Shown: positions 62,930 through 64,000 of the stretch, one piece after another
How positions within the stretch are numbered: the stretch's first letter is position 1
Layout: the number at the start of each line of letters is the position of its first letter
Assembly (NCBI GenBank): GCA_020048985.1
Contig: JAIFLR010000021.1
Location: forward strand, 1-64,000
Origin: Halobacteriovorax sp.
Lineage (GTDB): Bacteria > Bdellovibrionota > Bacteriovoracia > Bacteriovoracales > Bacteriovoracaceae
Direction: 5' to 3'
DNA length: 64,000 nucleotides
The notes under the pieces: generated by a model
What the model saw: the letters and a program-made list of their open reading frames with translations, nothing else
What the model was told of the DNA's origin: nothing
Databases searched by the model: none
Program-made: the position numbers and the translations under genes

Positions 62930-64000
62930 CTACCAAGATTGAAAGCTATCAAAGTCCACTTCGATAGAATCAATGATTACTGGGGAAAGGGACTGAAGAG
63001 TTAGCTCACGGGCCGACATAGGTCGGATTAACTGAATCATGGGTCTCATAGGAACACTTGATACGATGGTGCTGCCTTGAATCTGACCGAAGGCTATCAG
63101 CGCAACTTCCGCCGAACTTTGTCTTGAAGTGCGTGCCTCAAGAGAAATTCTTGAGATCAGACGAGATTCGTAAGGCAACAGGCGGCCCAGCTCAAGTGGG
63201 CGACCAGAAGAGATTTCTTGAGACACGATCAATCTTTGTGATTGTCCCTGACCCTGTCCATGTCCTTGACCACGAATCGGACGAACCTGACCGATGCGAA
63301 TATGAACCAACTCAACTCTGGCGTCACCACGAACAATCAGCTTGAGAGTGCGGACTTCTTCCATCGAATTCACCTGAAGCGGAAGTCTTTGCTGGGCCGG
63401 TGAAAGAAATTTAGCAGGACCTACTAAGCGGTTATTAAGTTCGACTTGAACTGAAGCTGCTCGTCCGTACATTAAGGGTGAAGCCTCAACCACTACGCGC
63501 TCTATTTCAGCTCCTTCAAGAGTTAGACCCATTTGTTGTTTTACTAATTGCTTTAAGTGAATTTCTCCCATGCCTCTGATGTCTTGGTTGACCATCAAGC
63601 GCAACATCGACTGGGGTGCCGGTTGCACTTCTTGTCCAGGACCAGGTCCTGGAGAGTAGGAGCTTTCAACTTCAGCTGTAACAGTGTCGAGGAGAGCTTC
63701 TTCTGAGCTGGAGAGTTCAAGCTCCGAGAGCCTAGTTCTCGGAGGGAGTTGAATGCGAATTTCACTTTGCTGTCTTCTAACAATTCCCGATCCGAGAGAC
63801 TGACCGCGGGAGTTGACGAGATCAATTTGCGCCTGACCACGAATGCTTGAAGCAAGAAGTGTGATTGATCTAACTTCAAGCTCACTTTGTGAGTATGAAA
63901 GCCGGAGTAACTCCGAGAGGCGAACTCGCTCAAACATTCTTAAGTTTTGCATCACGCGCTCAGAAATGATTTGACCTTGTTGGCCGCCGTACTGATTGCC
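62930..64000 (-). CDS. Repetitive beta-rich protein (5' part outside the window)
   Basis: The frame is open to base 64000, and the first possible start seen, GTG at 63955, is probably internal because the upstream codons (rich in Gly and Gln) stay open. The visible part consists of three diverged repeats of about 100-115 residues, each with a predicted set of beta strands and the pattern RLSELELSS / VRTLKLIVRG / ARELTLQSLS before a closing strand such as IDSIEVDF. Linkers are Gly/Gln/Pro-rich (GQGHGQGQGQ). High Arg, Ser, Gln and Leu. No family recognised; a secreted or envelope matrix-type protein is possible. Confidence 0.6.
   Translation of the reverse strand, partial: GNQYGGQQGQIISERVMQNLRMFERVRLSELLRLSYSQSELEVRSITLLASSIRGQAQIDLVNSRGQSLGSGIVRRQQSEIRIQLPPRTRLSELELSSSEEALLDTVTAEVESSYSPGPGPGQEVQPAPQSMLRLMVNQDIRGMGEIHLKQLVKQQMGLTLEGAEIERVVVEASPLMYGRAASVQVELNNRLVGPAKFLSPAQQRLPLQVNSMEEVRTLKLIVRGDARVELVHIRIGQVRPIRGQGHGQGQGQSQRLIVSQEISSGRPLELGRLLPYESRLISRISLEARTSRQSSAEVALIAFGQIQGSTIVSSVPMRPMIQLIRPMSARELTLQSLSPVIIDSIEVDFDSFQSW

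Noticed and set aside
1-64000. tRNA, rRNA, tmRNA, riboswitch or replication origin
   Set aside because: No cloverleaf, conserved rRNA block, known riboswitch core or DnaA-box cluster was recognised by eye. A tRNAscan/Infernal run would be decisive.

Overview
The window looks like chromosomal DNA of an AT-rich Gram-negative bacterium, most likely in or near Bdellovibrionota (Bacteriovorax/Peredibacter-like). This is inferred from the large number of exported or outer-membrane proteins of unknown family, the eukaryote-like sphingosine-1-phosphate lyase homologue, the low GC content and the dense gene packing with many 4-base overlaps. No rRNA, tRNA, CRISPR array or intact mobile element was seen.

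Positions 1-16335 hold a surface-glycan or secondary-metabolite type gene cluster. It contains a 5'-truncated NodU/CmcH carbamoyltransferase with an SxtJ-like partner, a GT4 glycosyltransferase, five radical SAM proteins (three close paralogues), a methyltransferase, an SGNH-hydrolase-like membrane protein, two MurG/COG4671-like glycosyltransferases, a polysaccharide-deacetylase-like protein, an ABC exporter and a probable nucleotidyltransferase. Seven genes run as one overlapping minus-strand operon from 14949 to 7163.

Positions 16455-28535 are mainly housekeeping: an FHA protein, a TMTC-like membrane protein, rpsU, an EEP-family nuclease, an outer-membrane barrel, a complete TRAP transporter with TatT lipoprotein (TatT-DctP-DctQ-DctM), a DnaJ-domain protein, and a cysteine-synthesis group (cysE, rhodanese, cysteine synthase). 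There is also an unlisted 34-residue membrane protein, and a secreted HExxH protein whose signal peptide lies in another frame.

Positions 28557-37163 are a second glycan-related island. It has an unusual glycosyltransferase-2/glycoside-hydrolase-like fusion, an HprK-like kinase, GT2 and GT4 enzymes and a signal-peptidase-like protein. Positions 37290-44958 carry a small exported coiled-coil protein, an SRPBCC-like protein, a TesA-like esterase, a YbbA/YbbP-type ABC system, DedA, glutathione peroxidase and a CrtI/CrtISO-like oxidoreductase.

Positions 44959-50757 are the most accessory part. A gap carries a run of hairpins directly behind a sigma70-like promoter (candidate structured RNA), antisense to a 24-residue hydrophobic ORF. 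Then come a 14-blade Kelch-like lipoprotein, small exported proteins, a degraded gene, an IS3-type transposase remnant and two copies of a 52-bp promoter-like element in front of exported-protein genes. Positions 50758-64000 hold a winged-helix regulator, MscS, ExbB/ExbD, S1P lyase, an ABC1 kinase, an exported metalloprotease pair, a Cys/Tyr-rich exported protein, nadD, sfsA and a repetitive protein running off the right edge.
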